A stretch of DNA of 64,000 bases from Mycobacterium spongiae (GCF_018278905.1 NZ_CP046600.1:4030001-4094000); one strand, 5' to 3'; numbered from the stretch's first letter, positions 1 through 8,796 are shown. Notes: generated from the sequence alone by a model not told the origin. Numbers and translations are program-made.

Positions 1-542
1 TGTGCGCGGGCCTGCGCTGCCGCCGGGTCGACTTCTTCCACATCCTCGGAACTCGTTGCACCCGCGAGTTTTCCGGCCGTAGCCGAAATCAGTGAGTCCA
101 CCCAACGCCGCAATTGATCGGCAGGCTGCGGACCCTGAAAGCTCGAGATCGGCTGTCCCGCAGCTAAAGCCACTACAGTGGGGACGGCCTGCACACCGAA
201 TATCTGCGCCACTCTGGGTGCCGCGTCAACGTCGACTGTCGCCAGCGACCACGTCCCTTTGTCGGCAGCGGCCAACCCGGACAACGCGTCTCGCAGCTCG
301 ATGCACACGTCACTGCGTGGTGACCACAGCAGCACCACCACCGGCACCTCGTCGGACCGGATTATCACCTGGTCTTCGAAATTGGCTTCACTGATTTCTG
401 TGCCACCCGGGCCGCCGGGGCCTGCGGTTTTTGCCCCTTCGGCGGCGGATGCCGGAGCGTTCTGCTGGGCTCGCTGTTTGAGACCGGAGAGATCAACCGC
501 ACCGGCCATAGCAGGCCCGATTGGGGGTCGCGGACGCGTCAC
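1..542 (-). CDS. Thioredoxin-like co-chaperone (YbbN/CnoX family), N-terminal part
   Basis: Runs off the left edge; about 180 N-terminal residues are visible. A thioredoxin fold is recognisable: 'VPVVVLLWSPRSDVC' followed by 'VQAVPTVVALAAGQPI' with the cis-Pro loop. The usual CxxC is replaced by SPRSDVC, so this is probably not a classical disulfide reductase but a thioredoxin-like chaperone, which normally carries a C-terminal TPR domain that would lie outside the window. I chose the GTG at 542 (protein begins VTRPRPPIGPAMAG) because the N-terminus matches the H37Rv Rv1324 start I remember; the ATG at 509 is an alternative. It lies on the same strand as fadA4, about 180 bases downstream of it. 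Confidence 0.85.
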   Translation of the reverse strand, partial: MTRPRPPIGPAMAGAVDLSGLKQRAQQNAPASAAEGAKTAGPGGPGGTEISEANFEDQVIIRSDEVPVVVLLWSPRSDVCIELRDALSGLAAADKGTWSLATVDVDAAPRVAQIFGVQAVPTVVALAAGQPISSFQGPQPADQLRRWVDSLISATAGKLAGATSSEDVEEVDPAAAQARA

Positions 543-721
543 GTCGTCAAGTTTGTCACGCCGCGTCGGCCCCCGGTACCGCCCCCTCGCGTGGGGCGCG
601 AAGGTGGCCGGAAATCCCGACTACCCCGGTTGCGACAGCCCGGTATGACGAATCTCACATCGGCTCCCGCGGCCGTCTCACCAGCAACGCCACCACGGTG
701 TTCCACGTGTGTCCCGGCCGG

Positions 722-1912
722 CTAGGCCCGCAGGATCAGCGCGTCACCCTGACCGCCCGCGCCACACAGTGCGGCTACCCCATAGCCGGATCCCCGACGC
801 CCCAGTTCGAGCGCCACGTGCAGCGTGATTCGCGCGCCGGACATTCCGATCGGGTGTCCGACGGCGATGGCACCTCCGTTGCGGTTGACGATCTCGGGAT
901 TCACGCCGAGTTCGCTCGTCGAGGCCAACGCCACCGCGGCGAACGCTTCGTTGATCTCCACCACGTCGAGCTGGTCCACCGAGATTCCCTCGCGGTCTAG
1001 CGCTTTCTTGGTCGCGTTAGCGGGCTGCGATTGCAGCGTCGAGTCCGGCCCGGCCACCACGCCGTGCGCACCGATCTCGGCCAGCCACGTCAGACCCAGG
1101 TCCTCGGCTTTTTCCCGGTTCATGACAACTACCGCGGCCGCGCCGTCGGAGATTTGTGACGCCGACCCAGCGGTGATGGTGCCATCTTTGCGAAACGCCG
1201 GCTTGAGCCCAGCCAGTGAGTCGGCGGTCGTGTTGGCTCGAATCCCCTCGTCCTCACTGAACTGCAGCGGATCACCTTTGCGCTGCGGAATCTGCACCGG
1301 CACCACCTCATCGGCGAAAACACCGTCTTTCCAGGCCGCGGCCGCCTTTTGATGCGACGAAGCCGCGTACTCGTCCTGTTGGCGACGCGTGAACCTGTCG
1401 ACGTCGTTGCGCTGCTCGGTAAGGGCTCCCATCGGCTGATCTGTGAACACATCGTGCAGGCCGTCGTAGGCCATATGGTCCAGAACCGTCACGTCGCCGT
1501 ACTTGTAGCCCGACCGGCTATCCATCAACAGGTGTGGCGCCCTCGTCATGGATTCCTGGCCTCCGGCAACCACCACATCAAACTCGCCAGCCCGAATCAG
1601 CTGGTCAGCGAGCGCGATGGCGTCGATCCCGGACAGGCACATCTTGTTGATGGTCAGCGCGGGCACATCCCAGCCGATGCCGGCGGCGACAGCGGCCTGT
1701 CGCGCGGGCATCTGACCGGCCCCCGCCGTGAGCACCTGACCCATGATCACGTACTCGACCATCGAAGCCGGCGCATCAACGTTCGGGAAGGCCTTCTCCA
1801 GTGCACCGGCGATCGCGATGGCACCGAGATCGCTGGCGCTGAAGCCCTGCAGTGAGCCCATCAACTTGCCGATGGGCGTCCGCGCTCCAGCAACGATCAC
1901 CGACGTCGTCAT
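722..1912 (-). CDS. fadA4: Acetyl-CoA acetyltransferase (thiolase) FadA4
   Basis: 396-residue thiolase that condenses or cleaves acetoacetyl-CoA in fatty-acid and ketone metabolism in the cytosol. All catalytic elements are present: nucleophile Cys92 in 'NKMCLSG', 'NEAFA', the general-base His353 in '[12 protein letters not shown]' and Cys383 in 'CGAGGQGDA'. Length is typical of a biosynthetic-type thiolase. The start is fixed by a strong Shine-Dalgarno TAGGAGG at 1918-1924, five bases upstream of the ATG. It diverges from the methylmalonyl-CoA epimerase gene at 1994; the pairing of a thiolase with an epimerase suggests joint short-chain acyl-CoA metabolism. Orthologue of Rv1323. Confidence 0.97.
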   Translation of the reverse strand: MTTSVIVAGARTPIGKLMGSLQGFSASDLGAIAIAGALEKAFPNVDAPASMVEYVIMGQVLTAGAGQMPARQAAVAAGIGWDVPALTINKMCLSGIDAIALADQLIRAGEFDVVVAGGQESMTRAPHLLMDSRSGYKYGDVTVLDHMAYDGLHDVFTDQPMGALTEQRNDVDRFTRRQQDEYAASSHQKAAAAWKDGVFADEVVPVQIPQRKGDPLQFSEDEGIRANTTADSLAGLKPAFRKDGTITAGSASQISDGAAAVVVMNREKAEDLGLTWLAEIGAHGVVAGPDSTLQSQPANATKKALDREGISVDQLDVVEINEAFAAVALASTSELGVNPEIVNRNGGAIAVGHPIGMSGARITLHVALELGRRGSGYGVAALCGAGGQGDALILRA

Positions 1913-1993
1913 GCCTACCTCCTAAGACCGCAGAAACGGTCGATCCGTCAACCTGGAGAAGCAGATTCTTTCCCGTCAGGTTACCGTTGTGTT

Positions 1994-2449
1994 ATGACGA
2001 CCGATCAAGTTGACGCCCGTCGCGTGCTGGCCACCTCGATGGTTACTGGGCTCGACCACGTCGGCATTGCCGTCACCGACCTGGACGCGGCGATCGAGTG
2101 GTACTACGACCACCTCGGCATGATCCTGGTGCATGAGGAAGTCAACGACGACCAGGGAATCCGCGAGGCGATGCTGGCGGTCCCAGGCTCTACGGCACAG
2201 ATCCAATTGATGGCCCCTGTCGACGAGTCGTCGGTCATAGCGAAGTTCCTCGAAAAACGGGGACCGGGTATCCAACAGTTGGCGTGCCGAGTCAGCGACC
2301 TCGACTCCTTGAGCCAACGACTGCGCGGGCAAGGCGTCCGACTGGTGTACGACGCGGCCCGACGCGGCACGGCCAACTCGCGGATCAACTTCATCCACCC
2401 GAAGGACGCTGGCGGAGTCCTGATCGAGTTGGTCGAACCGGCGTCCTGA
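1994..2449 (+). CDS. mce: Methylmalonyl-CoA epimerase (VOC superfamily)
   Basis: 151 residues with the vicinal-oxygen-chelate fold, expected to interconvert (R)- and (S)-methylmalonyl-CoA in the propionate pathway that also feeds methyl-branched mycobacterial lipids. Candidate metal ligands: His22 in 'LDHVGIA', a Gln in 'AQIQLMAP' and the C-terminal Glu in 'VLIELVEP'. At the position where characterised epimerases have His-His ('GPGxHH') this protein reads 'GPGIQQLACRV', so one ligand may be Gln. The first about 16 residues precede the fold. No Shine-Dalgarno is visible before the ATG, so a short or absent leader is possible. Orthologue of Rv1322A. Confidence 0.93.
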   Translation: MTTDQVDARRVLATSMVTGLDHVGIAVTDLDAAIEWYYDHLGMILVHEEVNDDQGIREAMLAVPGSTAQIQLMAPVDESSVIAKFLEKRGPGIQQLACRVSDLDSLSQRLRGQGVRLVYDAARRGTANSRINFIHPKDAGGVLIELVEPAS

Positions 2450-2470
2450 CACCGGGTCTCCGCACTCGTT

Positions 2471-2779
2471 CTAGGACCATTTTCGGGTCGGACCGCGGCT
2501 AGCGCGGCTGGCCCAGCACGGCGTGTGCCAATGGCGTCGCTCATCAGCTCCCGATTGCGGTGAGTCAGTGGGCCAAACCACAACATGGCTAGTGCCGGAA
2601 CGGATTTCGTGATCACACCCGGGACAGCGATATGTCTTCAGCGCCCGGGCCGCGGCAATGGGGCGCACTTCATACTGATACCCATCGGGTCCTGTTTCCA
2701 CCCGCGCAAGCACCGGCGATAGTGCTGCCGGCTGCTCCCCACGTGGCGGTTTGCGTCCCGGTTTGCGAGGCCGCGCCAT
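2471..2779 (-). CDS. Small Cys/His-containing protein of unknown function
   Basis: 102 residues, basic N-terminus (MARPRKPGRKPPRG) and a possible zinc site made by 'YRCPGCDHEI' and a later 'RRHWHTPCW'. It ends close to the convergent epimerase gene and starts 22 bases downstream of the nucS stop on the same strand, so it is probably co-transcribed with nucS. Orthologue of Rv1322, a conserved mycobacterial protein with no function I can name. The CxxC...HxxC arrangement is seen; zinc binding is inferred. Confidence 0.85.
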   Translation of the reverse strand: MARPRKPGRKPPRGEQPAALSPVLARVETGPDGYQYEVRPIAAARALKTYRCPGCDHEIRSGTSHVVVWPTDSPQSGADERRHWHTPCWASRASRGPTRKWS

Positions 2780-2801
2780 CGGCCCAGTTTAGTCGCGCGC
2801 T

Positions 2802-3482
2802 TCAGAACAGCCGGTACTCGTCGCTGTCCAACCCGCGCATCTGATCGTAATCCAGGGTCACACAACGGATGCCGCGATCAGTAGCCAGCGTGCGAGCCTG
2901 CGGCTTGATCTGCTGCGCGGCGAACACCCCGGTGACCGGTGCGAGAAGACTGTCGCGGTTGAGCAGTTCCAGATAACGAGTGAGCTGCTCCACACCGTCA
3001 ATCTCGCCGCGCCGCTTGATCTCGACTGCCACTGATCCACCCCGCTCATCGCGGCATAGCAAGTCAACCGGCCCGATCGCGGTCATGTACTCCCGGCGGA
3101 CCAGCGTGTATCCGTCACCCAGCAGTTGGACGTGCTCGGCGAGCAACGCCTGCAGGTGGGCCTCGACACCGTCTTTGACCAGGCCTGGGTCCACCCCCAG
3201 CTCGTGGCTGGAATCGTGCTCGATCTCTTCGACGGTGATGCGCAACTGTTCGCCCGCCTTGTTCTCGACCACCCACACCGGAGATTCACCCGCGTTTTCC
3301 TCGGTCAACCAACAAGGCGGACTCATCCAGTTCAGCGGCTTGTAGGCGCGGTCATCGGCATGCACACTGACCGACCCATCGGCCTTGAACAGCAACAACC
3401 TGCGGGCCGACGGGAGATGCGCGGTGAGCCGACCGACGTAGTCGACCGTGCATTGGGCGATGACAAGTCGCACCCGACTCAC
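2802..3482 (-). CDS. nucS: Mismatch-specific endonuclease NucS/EndoMS
   Basis: 226 residues. NucS makes double-strand cuts at mismatched bases and is the core of the mismatch repair pathway that replaces MutS/MutL in Actinobacteria. An N-terminal dimerisation/DNA-binding domain (about 1-120) is followed by a PD-(D/E)XK-type nuclease core: Asp140 in 'GPVDLL', Glu154 and Lys156 in 'VAVEIKRRG'. The extreme C-terminus '...DEYRLF' resembles the beta-clamp-binding tail known for this family. Start is the ATG at 3482. Orthologue of Rv1321; length is normal and no key residue is missing. Confidence 0.95.
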   Translation of the reverse strand: MSRVRLVIAQCTVDYVGRLTAHLPSARRLLLFKADGSVSVHADDRAYKPLNWMSPPCWLTEENAGESPVWVVENKAGEQLRITVEEIEHDSSHELGVDPGLVKDGVEAHLQALLAEHVQLLGDGYTLVRREYMTAIGPVDLLCRDERGGSVAVEIKRRGEIDGVEQLTRYLELLNRDSLLAPVTGVFAAQQIKPQARTLATDRGIRCVTLDYDQMRGLDSDEYRLF

Positions 3483-3503
3483 CTTAGAGCGTCACCCTCG
3501 AAT

Positions 3504-3509
3504 TAGGCT
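3504..3509 (+). promoter_or_regulatory. Candidate -10 (TAGGCT) for a leaderless cyclase transcript
   Basis: TAGGCT sits exactly 8 bases before the ATG at 3518 and there is no Shine-Dalgarno. The intact paralogue has the same hexamer at the same distance (4917-4922). With a start site about 7 bases after a -10 element, the mRNA would begin at or next to the ATG. Confidence 0.5.
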
Positions 3510-3517
3510 GAACCAAC

Positions 3518-4745
3518 ATGTCCAAGACGGTGCCGCAGCGTCTGGGCGGGCTGCTGGAGACGCTGACCGGTCAGAGCGGCAGGTTGTCAGAGACCCCCGT
3601 TGTACGGCTCGTGGCTGCTTGGCGGGATATCCGAAAGCCAACGTCGTCGGCGAATACGCATCCAACTGCTACTGACCGCAGTCATCGGAATAACAAATTT
3701 GATCGGAATCGGCGCCGTCTTGCTCGTCGTGACGGTCGCGATTCCCCTTCGGATCGCGATCGTTAACCTCACCCTGTGGTGTTCGGGGGCAGTGTTGGCG
3801 ACGACGCTGTGCGGGATGGTCAAGTCGCTATTCATCCCGCGATTCTTCTTCGCGGTGACCATTTTCGGGGTCATGGTCACCACCGGCAGCTATCTGCTGA
3901 CCGAGTTCGCCCTGCGCCCAGCGGCGGCCCAGGCGCTCGAGGTAGGTTCCCCGCCACGGCACTTGGCACCAGGCATCATGGGCCGAACCATGCTGGTATA
4001 GCAGCTGGGATCGGGTGGCCCCATCGTCGGCATCGCGCTGATGGCGATCTTCGAGATCGTGTGGGGAGGTCTGACTAAGGTTCAATTCGCGACCGGAGTG
4101 CTCGTTGTGTCGACGGCGGCGCTGGCCTTCGGGTTCCTCATCAACTGGATCATGGCCTGGCTCAGCGCGACACCGGTCCGGGTCGTGAGCTGCAGCGTGG
4201 GTTCAATTCGATGGTCACCGGCGAAGAACGCTACGTTGCAGTCGTTTTCGTCGATATCGTCGGCGCGACACACCTGGTGAACAGCCAACCTCCGAAAGAC
4301 GTCGGCACACTGCTCAACAGTTCTTCGCGATAGCCGTCGACGAGGTCGACCGCCACCGCGGACTAGTCAACAAATTCCGGGGCGACGCAGCACTGGCCAC
4401 CTTCGGCGCACCAAATCACACGAGGCGCTGGCCGCCGCTCGCGCCATCGCTGCCCGGCTGACGAATACAATGCCCAACCTCAAGGCCGGTATCGGCGTCG
4501 CAGCCGGGCCAGCAGTCGCCGGAAATGTCGGCGCCAGCGAGCGGTTCGAATACACCGTTATCGGTGAATCCGTCAACGAAGCGGCGCGCTTGCGCGAACT
4601 GGCCAAAGCTCACCCCAAGCGATTGCTGGCATCGGCGAGCGCACATGACGGCGCAAGCGAAAACGAGCGTCCGCATTGGTCTTTCGGCGACACTGTCACG
4701 CTACGCGGATACGATCAATCTACCCGGCTGGCCATTCCCTCCTAG
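3518..4745 (+). pseudogene. Decayed membrane adenylate cyclase (HAMP + class III cyclase)
   Basis: Remnant of a paralogue of the cyclase at 4931-6529. The start context and first residues (MSKTVPQRLGG) are kept, then the frame shifts near 3590. The next frame (from about 3600) reads 'YGSWLLGGISESQRRRRIR' and membrane segments, but about 70 residues covering the second membrane segment are missing after 'LLVVTVAIP'. It stops after 'GIMGRTMLV' near 4000. A further frame holds 'FEIVWGGLTKVQFATGVL', the HAMP/linker is deleted, the cyclase core 'VAVVFVDIVGATHLV' is followed by new stops, and only the last 90 residues (4470-4745) are open again. No full product can be made. From memory H37Rv has three intact copies here (Rv1318c-Rv1320c). 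Confidence 0.92.
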
Positions 4746-4799
4746 AAAAGCGACGGCGACCGCCGCCCGCCAGGTTGCACTAGATCCATGGGAGTGGCC
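4741..4799 (+). repeat. Direct repeat, copy 1 (3' flank of cyclase unit)
   Basis: Starts at the 3' end of the pseudogene and is almost identical, base by base, to 6525-6583 after the intact cyclase (two or three differences). Similarity ends abruptly after 'gagtggcc'. It marks the right boundary of a tandem duplication unit that includes the whole cyclase gene plus about 55 downstream bases. Confidence 0.85.
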
Positions 4800-4916
4800 G
4801 TGCGGGAGAAGGTAGACACAAGGCGAGGACACCTCGTATTCGAACGCGTACCCAGCGGCCAACAGGATGCATTCAACACACGCAAAATCGTGACCCACAA
4901 ATTGGTACGGGCAATC

Positions 4917-4922
4917 TAGGCT
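4917..4922 (+). promoter_or_regulatory. Candidate -10 (TAGGCT) of the intact cyclase, leaderless
   Basis: TAGGCT followed by 8 bases and the ATG at 4931, the same spacing as in the pseudogene copy. No Shine-Dalgarno lies between. A clear -35 was not found. Confidence 0.5.
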
Positions 4923-4930
4923 GGCCCACG

Positions 4931-6529
4931 ATGTCCAAGACAGCGGCGCGCCGGCGGGCGCGGGTCCCAAAGAAGTTGGCCCCGCACAGCGACGGATTGC
5001 CAGAGACCCCCGCCTTCGGATCCTGGCTGCTTGGGCGGGTGTCGGAAAGCCAGCGTCACCGGCGTATACGTATCCAGGTCATGTTGACCCTCGCCATGGT
5101 GTTGGCGAACATGATCGGCATTGGCGCTGTCGTGCTGTTGCTCACCATCGCCATTCCGACGCCGAGCGTGTTTACCGACGCGCCGCTGTGGGTAACCTGG
5201 GTGATCACACCCGCCTACGCGATCCTCGCGTTGACCATGGGCATCTACTGGATTACCCGACAGATCCTCGTGACGCTGAGCTGGGCCATTGCGGAGCGCG
5301 AACCCAGCAGTGACGAGGCGCGCAACACCTTCCTTGCCCCGCTGCGGGTCGCGGTTTTCCACCTCATCGCGTGGGGTTTCGGGGCGCTGCTGCTTGCGGG
5401 CGTCTATGGGCTGGTCAACATTTCGTTCATCCCGCAATTCTTCTTCTCGATCAGCACGCTAGGCATTGTGGTCGCGATCAGCTGCTATCTCATCACCGAG
5501 TTCGCATTGCGCCCGGTAGCCGCCCAGGCGCTCGTGGCAGGAACACCGCCGCAACGCTGGGTGCAGGGCCTCTTTGGCCGATCAATGCTGGGGTGGCTGC
5601 TCGGAGCGGGTATGCCCCTCTCCGGTCTCGCCTTGATGTCGACATTTGAGATCACGCGCGGGACGCTGACCAAGGTCCAGTACGCGATCGGAGTAGTGAC
5701 CCTGTCGACGATGGGGCTGTTCTTCGGATTCCTCTTGACGGCGTTGCAGGCATGGCTGACGACGACACCTATACGTGTTGTGCGGGTCGCGCTCAAGCGC
5801 GTCGAGCAGGGTGATCTACAGGCCAACCTGGTCGTGTTCGACGGCACCGAAATCGGTGAGCTGCAACGTGGGTTCAACTCGATGGTCACCGGCTTACGTG
5901 AACGCGAACGCGTGCGCGACCTGTTCGGCCGCCACGTCGGGCGCGACGTCGCCGCCGCCGCCGAACGAGAACGCCCGCAGCTCGGCGGCGAAGAGCGCCA
6001 CGTCGCAGTCGTTTTCGTCGACATCGTCGGCTCGACACACCTGGTGACCAGCCAACCTCCGAAAGACGTCGTGATACTGCTCAACCAGTTCTTCGCGATA
6101 GCCGTCGACGAGGTCGACCGCCACCACGGACTGGTCAACAAGTTCCAGGGCGACGCAGCGCTGGCCATCTTCGGCGCCCCAAATCACCTCGAATGCCCCG
6201 AAGACGAGGCGCTGGCCGCCGCTCGCGCCATCGCCGACCGGCTGACGAAGACAATGTCAAACCTCGAGGCCGGTATCGGCGTCGCAGCCGGGCCAGCAGT
6301 CGCGGGAAATGTCGGCGCCAACGAGCGGTTCGAATACACCGTTATCGGCGAACCCGTCAACGAAGCGGCACGCTTGTGCGAACTGGCCAAAGCTCAACCC
6401 AAGCGATTGCTGGCATCGGCGAGCGCACTTGACGGCGCAAGCGAAAACGAATGTGCTCATTGGTCTTTCGGTGACACCGTCACGCTACGCGGATACGACC
6501 AGCCAACTCGGCTGGCCATTCCCTCCTAG
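4931..6529 (+). CDS. Membrane-bound class III adenylate cyclase with HAMP domain
   Basis: 532 residues, makes cAMP from ATP at the inner face of the membrane. Six hydrophobic segments (about 50-75, 88-110, 138-160, 170-192, 218-240, 252-275) are followed by a HAMP linker (about 277-330) and a cyclase homology domain (about 355-530). Seen in the domain: metal-binding Asp364 in 'VVFVDIVGSTH', Lys404 and Asp408 in 'NKFQGDAALAIFG', and transition-state residues Asn477/Arg481 in 'VNEAARL'. All are those of an active cyclase. Family of Rv1318c/Rv1319c/Rv1320c. It is the surviving copy beside the pseudogene at 3518-4745. The HAMP suggests the membrane part senses a signal, but which one is unknown. 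Confidence 0.93.
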   Translation: MSKTAARRRARVPKKLAPHSDGLPETPAFGSWLLGRVSESQRHRRIRIQVMLTLAMVLANMIGIGAVVLLLTIAIPTPSVFTDAPLWVTWVITPAYAILALTMGIYWITRQILVTLSWAIAEREPSSDEARNTFLAPLRVAVFHLIAWGFGALLLAGVYGLVNISFIPQFFFSISTLGIVVAISCYLITEFALRPVAAQALVAGTPPQRWVQGLFGRSMLGWLLGAGMPLSGLALMSTFEITRGTLTKVQYAIGVVTLSTMGLFFGFLLTALQAWLTTTPIRVVRVALKRVEQGDLQANLVVFDGTEIGELQRGFNSMVTGLRERERVRDLFGRHVGRDVAAAAERERPQLGGEERHVAVVFVDIVGSTHLVTSQPPKDVVILLNQFFAIAVDEVDRHHGLVNKFQGDAALAIFGAPNHLECPEDEALAAARAIADRLTKTMSNLEAGIGVAAGPAVAGNVGANERFEYTVIGEPVNEAARLCELAKAQPKRLLASASALDGASENECAHWSFGDTVTLRGYDQPTRLAIPS

Positions 6530-6583
6530 AACAGCGACGGCGACCGCCGCCCGCCAGGTTGCACCAGATCCATGGGAGTGGCC
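6525..6583 (+). repeat. Direct repeat, copy 2 (3' flank of cyclase unit)
   Basis: Partner of 4741-4799; see that entry. The bases from here to the alkA start at 6727 are otherwise unique and hold no gene I can support. Confidence 0.85.
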
Positions 6584-6726
6584 CCAAGGGAAGCTTCGTG
6601 GGCTTGACTACCCAACCCGGCTGGCGCGGCCACCACGGCGTCCACGTCAGGGCAGTAGCACCCCGGGCCAACTTAGATGTCGCTTTTCCGCTAGTACTGC
6701 TGTCGAGCGGGTGTCATTCTCGAAGG

Positions 6727-8235
6727 GTGCACGAAGACTTCGAACGCTGCTACCGGGCGGTCCAGGCCAAGGACGCCCGTTTCGACGGCTGGTTCGTGAC
6801 GGCGGTGCTGACCACCGGAATCTATTGTCGGCCCAGTTGCCCTGTCCGGCCGCCCTTCGCCCGCAACGTTCGCTTCCTCCCGACTGCCGCGGCCGCTCAG
6901 CGGGAAGGGTTCCGCGCCTGCAAACGGTGCCGTCCCGACGCATCGCCAGGTTCTCCCGAATGGAATGTGCGTGGTGACGTGGTGGCGCGGGCGATGCGGC
7001 TGATCGCCGACGGAACCGTGGACCGCGAGGGGGTCGCCGGCCTTGCCGCCCACCTCGGCTACACGACCCGTCAGCTGGAACGCTTGTTGCAGTCCGAGGT
7101 CGGCGCCGGGCCGCTTGCGCTGGCGCGTGCGCAACGCATGCAGACCGCGCGGGTGCTCATCGAGACGACAGACCTGCCATTCGGCGATGTCGCTTTCGCC
7201 GCAGGGTTTTCCAGCATCCGCCAGTTCAACGACACCGTGCGACTCATGAGCGACAGCACGCCAACAGAGCTCCGCAGACGCGCAGCAACCCGATTCGGAT
7301 CCTCCAAGCCCACGGGCACTTCCCCCGGAACGGTGTCCTTGCGACTAGCGGTGCGGACGCCATTCGCGTATGAAGGCGTTTTTGGCCATCTGGCCGCCAC
7401 CGCGGTGCCAGGTTGCGAGGCGGTGCGCGATGGCGCGTTCCGTCGCACACTGCGGCTCCCGTCCGGCAACGGACTCGTTTCCCTGACACCCGCACCGGAT
7501 CATGTGCGGTGCCTGTTGGTACTCGACGATTTCCGCGATCTGGCCACAGCGACCGCGCGCTGCCGCCGGCTCCTGGACCTCGATGCAGATCCCGAAGCGA
7601 TCGTCGAGGCACTCGGCGCCGATCCGGACCTGAGCGCAGTGGTGGCCAAGGCTCCCGGACAACGCATTCCCCGCACCGTAGACGAGGCCGAGCTCGCCGT
7701 GCGGGCGGTGTTGGGCCAGCAGGTATCCACCAAGGCCGCACGAACGCATGCGGGCAAACTGGTGGCCGCCTATGGCAGTCCCGTCCACGATGCCGATGGC
7801 ACGCTGACCCACACCTTCCCGTCCGTTGAGCAGCTTGCTGAGGTCGATCCCCTGCACCTGGCCGTCCCCACAGCACGACAACGGACGCTCAAGGCGCTGA
7901 TCGCCGGCCTCGCGGACGGCAGTGTCCGGGTTGACGCCGGGTGCGACTGGGGACGCGCACGCACCCAGCTGTTGGAATTGCCGGGTGTCGGGCCCTGGAC
8001 CGCCGAGGTCATCGCCATGCGCGGGCTCGGCGACCCGGACGCCTTTCCCGCCAGCGACCTCGGTCTCAGGCTCGCCGCCACGCAACTTGGCCTACCTCGA
8101 CAACCAGGCAGGCTCACCAAGCACAGCGTCCGCTGGCGTCCCTGGCGCTCCTATGCCACCCAACACCTGTGGACCACTCTGGAACATCCGGTCAATCAAT
8201 GGCCCCCCAAGGAGCCACTCAAGGAGATGACATGA
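6727..8235 (+). CDS. alkA: Ada/AlkA fusion: methylphosphotriester sensor, AraC regulator and 3-methyladenine glycosylase
   Basis: 502 residues from the GTG at 6727, chosen because the protein then begins at the Ada domain (HEDFERCYRAVQ) as in Rv1317c; the upstream in-frame extension has no family similarity. Domain order: Ada zinc domain with Cys34, Cys38, Cys65, Cys68 ('YCRPSC', 'CKRC'), where one Cys takes methyl groups from phosphotriesters; AraC-type helix-turn-helix (about 80-190); AlkA DNA glycosylase (about 200-502) with the helix-hairpin-helix 'LPGVGPWTAEVIAMRGLG' and catalytic Asp444 in 'FPASDLGLR'. The C-terminal methyltransferase of E. coli Ada is absent and is supplied by ogt, whose ATG overlaps this stop codon. 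The pair is the alkylation (adaptive) response operon. Confidence 0.95.
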   Translation: MHEDFERCYRAVQAKDARFDGWFVTAVLTTGIYCRPSCPVRPPFARNVRFLPTAAAAQREGFRACKRCRPDASPGSPEWNVRGDVVARAMRLIADGTVDREGVAGLAAHLGYTTRQLERLLQSEVGAGPLALARAQRMQTARVLIETTDLPFGDVAFAAGFSSIRQFNDTVRLMSDSTPTELRRRAATRFGSSKPTGTSPGTVSLRLAVRTPFAYEGVFGHLAATAVPGCEAVRDGAFRRTLRLPSGNGLVSLTPAPDHVRCLLVLDDFRDLATATARCRRLLDLDADPEAIVEALGADPDLSAVVAKAPGQRIPRTVDEAELAVRAVLGQQVSTKAARTHAGKLVAAYGSPVHDADGTLTHTFPSVEQLAEVDPLHLAVPTARQRTLKALIAGLADGSVRVDAGCDWGRARTQLLELPGVGPWTAEVIAMRGLGDPDAFPASDLGLRLAATQLGLPRQPGRLTKHSVRWRPWRSYATQHLWTTLEHPVNQWPPKEPLKEMT

Positions 8236-8729
8236 TTCGCTACTGCACCATCGACAGCCCAATAGGTCCGTTGACGCTGGCCGGACGAGGGTCGACATTG
8301 ACAAACCTACGAATGGTCGACCAGACCTACGAACCAGATCGCACCGACTGGACACTTGATCACACCGCGTTCGCGGACGCCGCCGACCAACTGAACGCCT
8401 ATTTCTCCGGCGAACTCCAGGAATTCGATATCGAGCTCGACCTACAAGGGACCGAATTCCAACAGCGGGTCTGGAAAGCGCTACTGACAATTCCCTACGG
8501 TGAAACTCGGTCCTACGGCGACATCGCGGACCAAATCGGCAGCCCCGGCGCCGCACGCGCCGTCGGATTGGCTAACGGCCACAACCCCATCTCCATTATT
8601 GTCCCGTGCCATCGCGTCATCGGCGCGAGCGGAAAGCTCACCGGCTATGGCGGCGGCCTCGACCGAAAACACGCCCTGCTTGAATTGGAGAAACACCGCG
8701 GATCTATCAATTTGACGCTGTTTGGGTAG
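8232..8729 (+). CDS. ogt: Methylated-DNA-protein cysteine methyltransferase
   Basis: 165 residues, same length as Rv1316c. Removes O6-alkyl groups from guanine in a suicide reaction onto Cys126 in 'IIVPCHRVIG'; the helix-turn-helix 'ETRSYGDIADQIG' binds the minor groove. The ATG overlaps the alkA stop (ATGA) and a Shine-Dalgarno AAGGAG at 8221-8226 lies within alkA, so translation is coupled. A terminator hairpin follows at 8759-8792. Confidence 0.97.
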   Translation: MIRYCTIDSPIGPLTLAGRGSTLTNLRMVDQTYEPDRTDWTLDHTAFADAADQLNAYFSGELQEFDIELDLQGTEFQQRVWKALLTIPYGETRSYGDIADQIGSPGAARAVGLANGHNPISIIVPCHRVIGASGKLTGYGGGLDRKHALLELEKHRGSINLTLFG

Positions 8730-8758
8730 CGGATTGAGGATGGCCCGCCCGATCAATG

Positions 8759-8792
8759 CAAAAACACCCCCGGTAGCCCGGGGGTGTTTTTG
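8759..8792. terminator. Bidirectional intrinsic terminator between ogt and the rRNA operon
   Basis: Near-perfect stem (cacccccgg / cccgggggtg) around a small loop, with a T-run on the plus strand and an A-run on the other side. It is in the correct place to end ogt from the left and the 5S end of the rRNA operon from the right. Confidence 0.85.
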
Positions 8793-8796
8793 TGTA

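Noticed and set aside
6559..6726. N-terminal extension of AlkA from an ATG at 6559
   Set aside because: No similarity to Ada proteins before residue 57 and it starts within the duplicated cyclase 3' flank; GTG 6727 fits the family.
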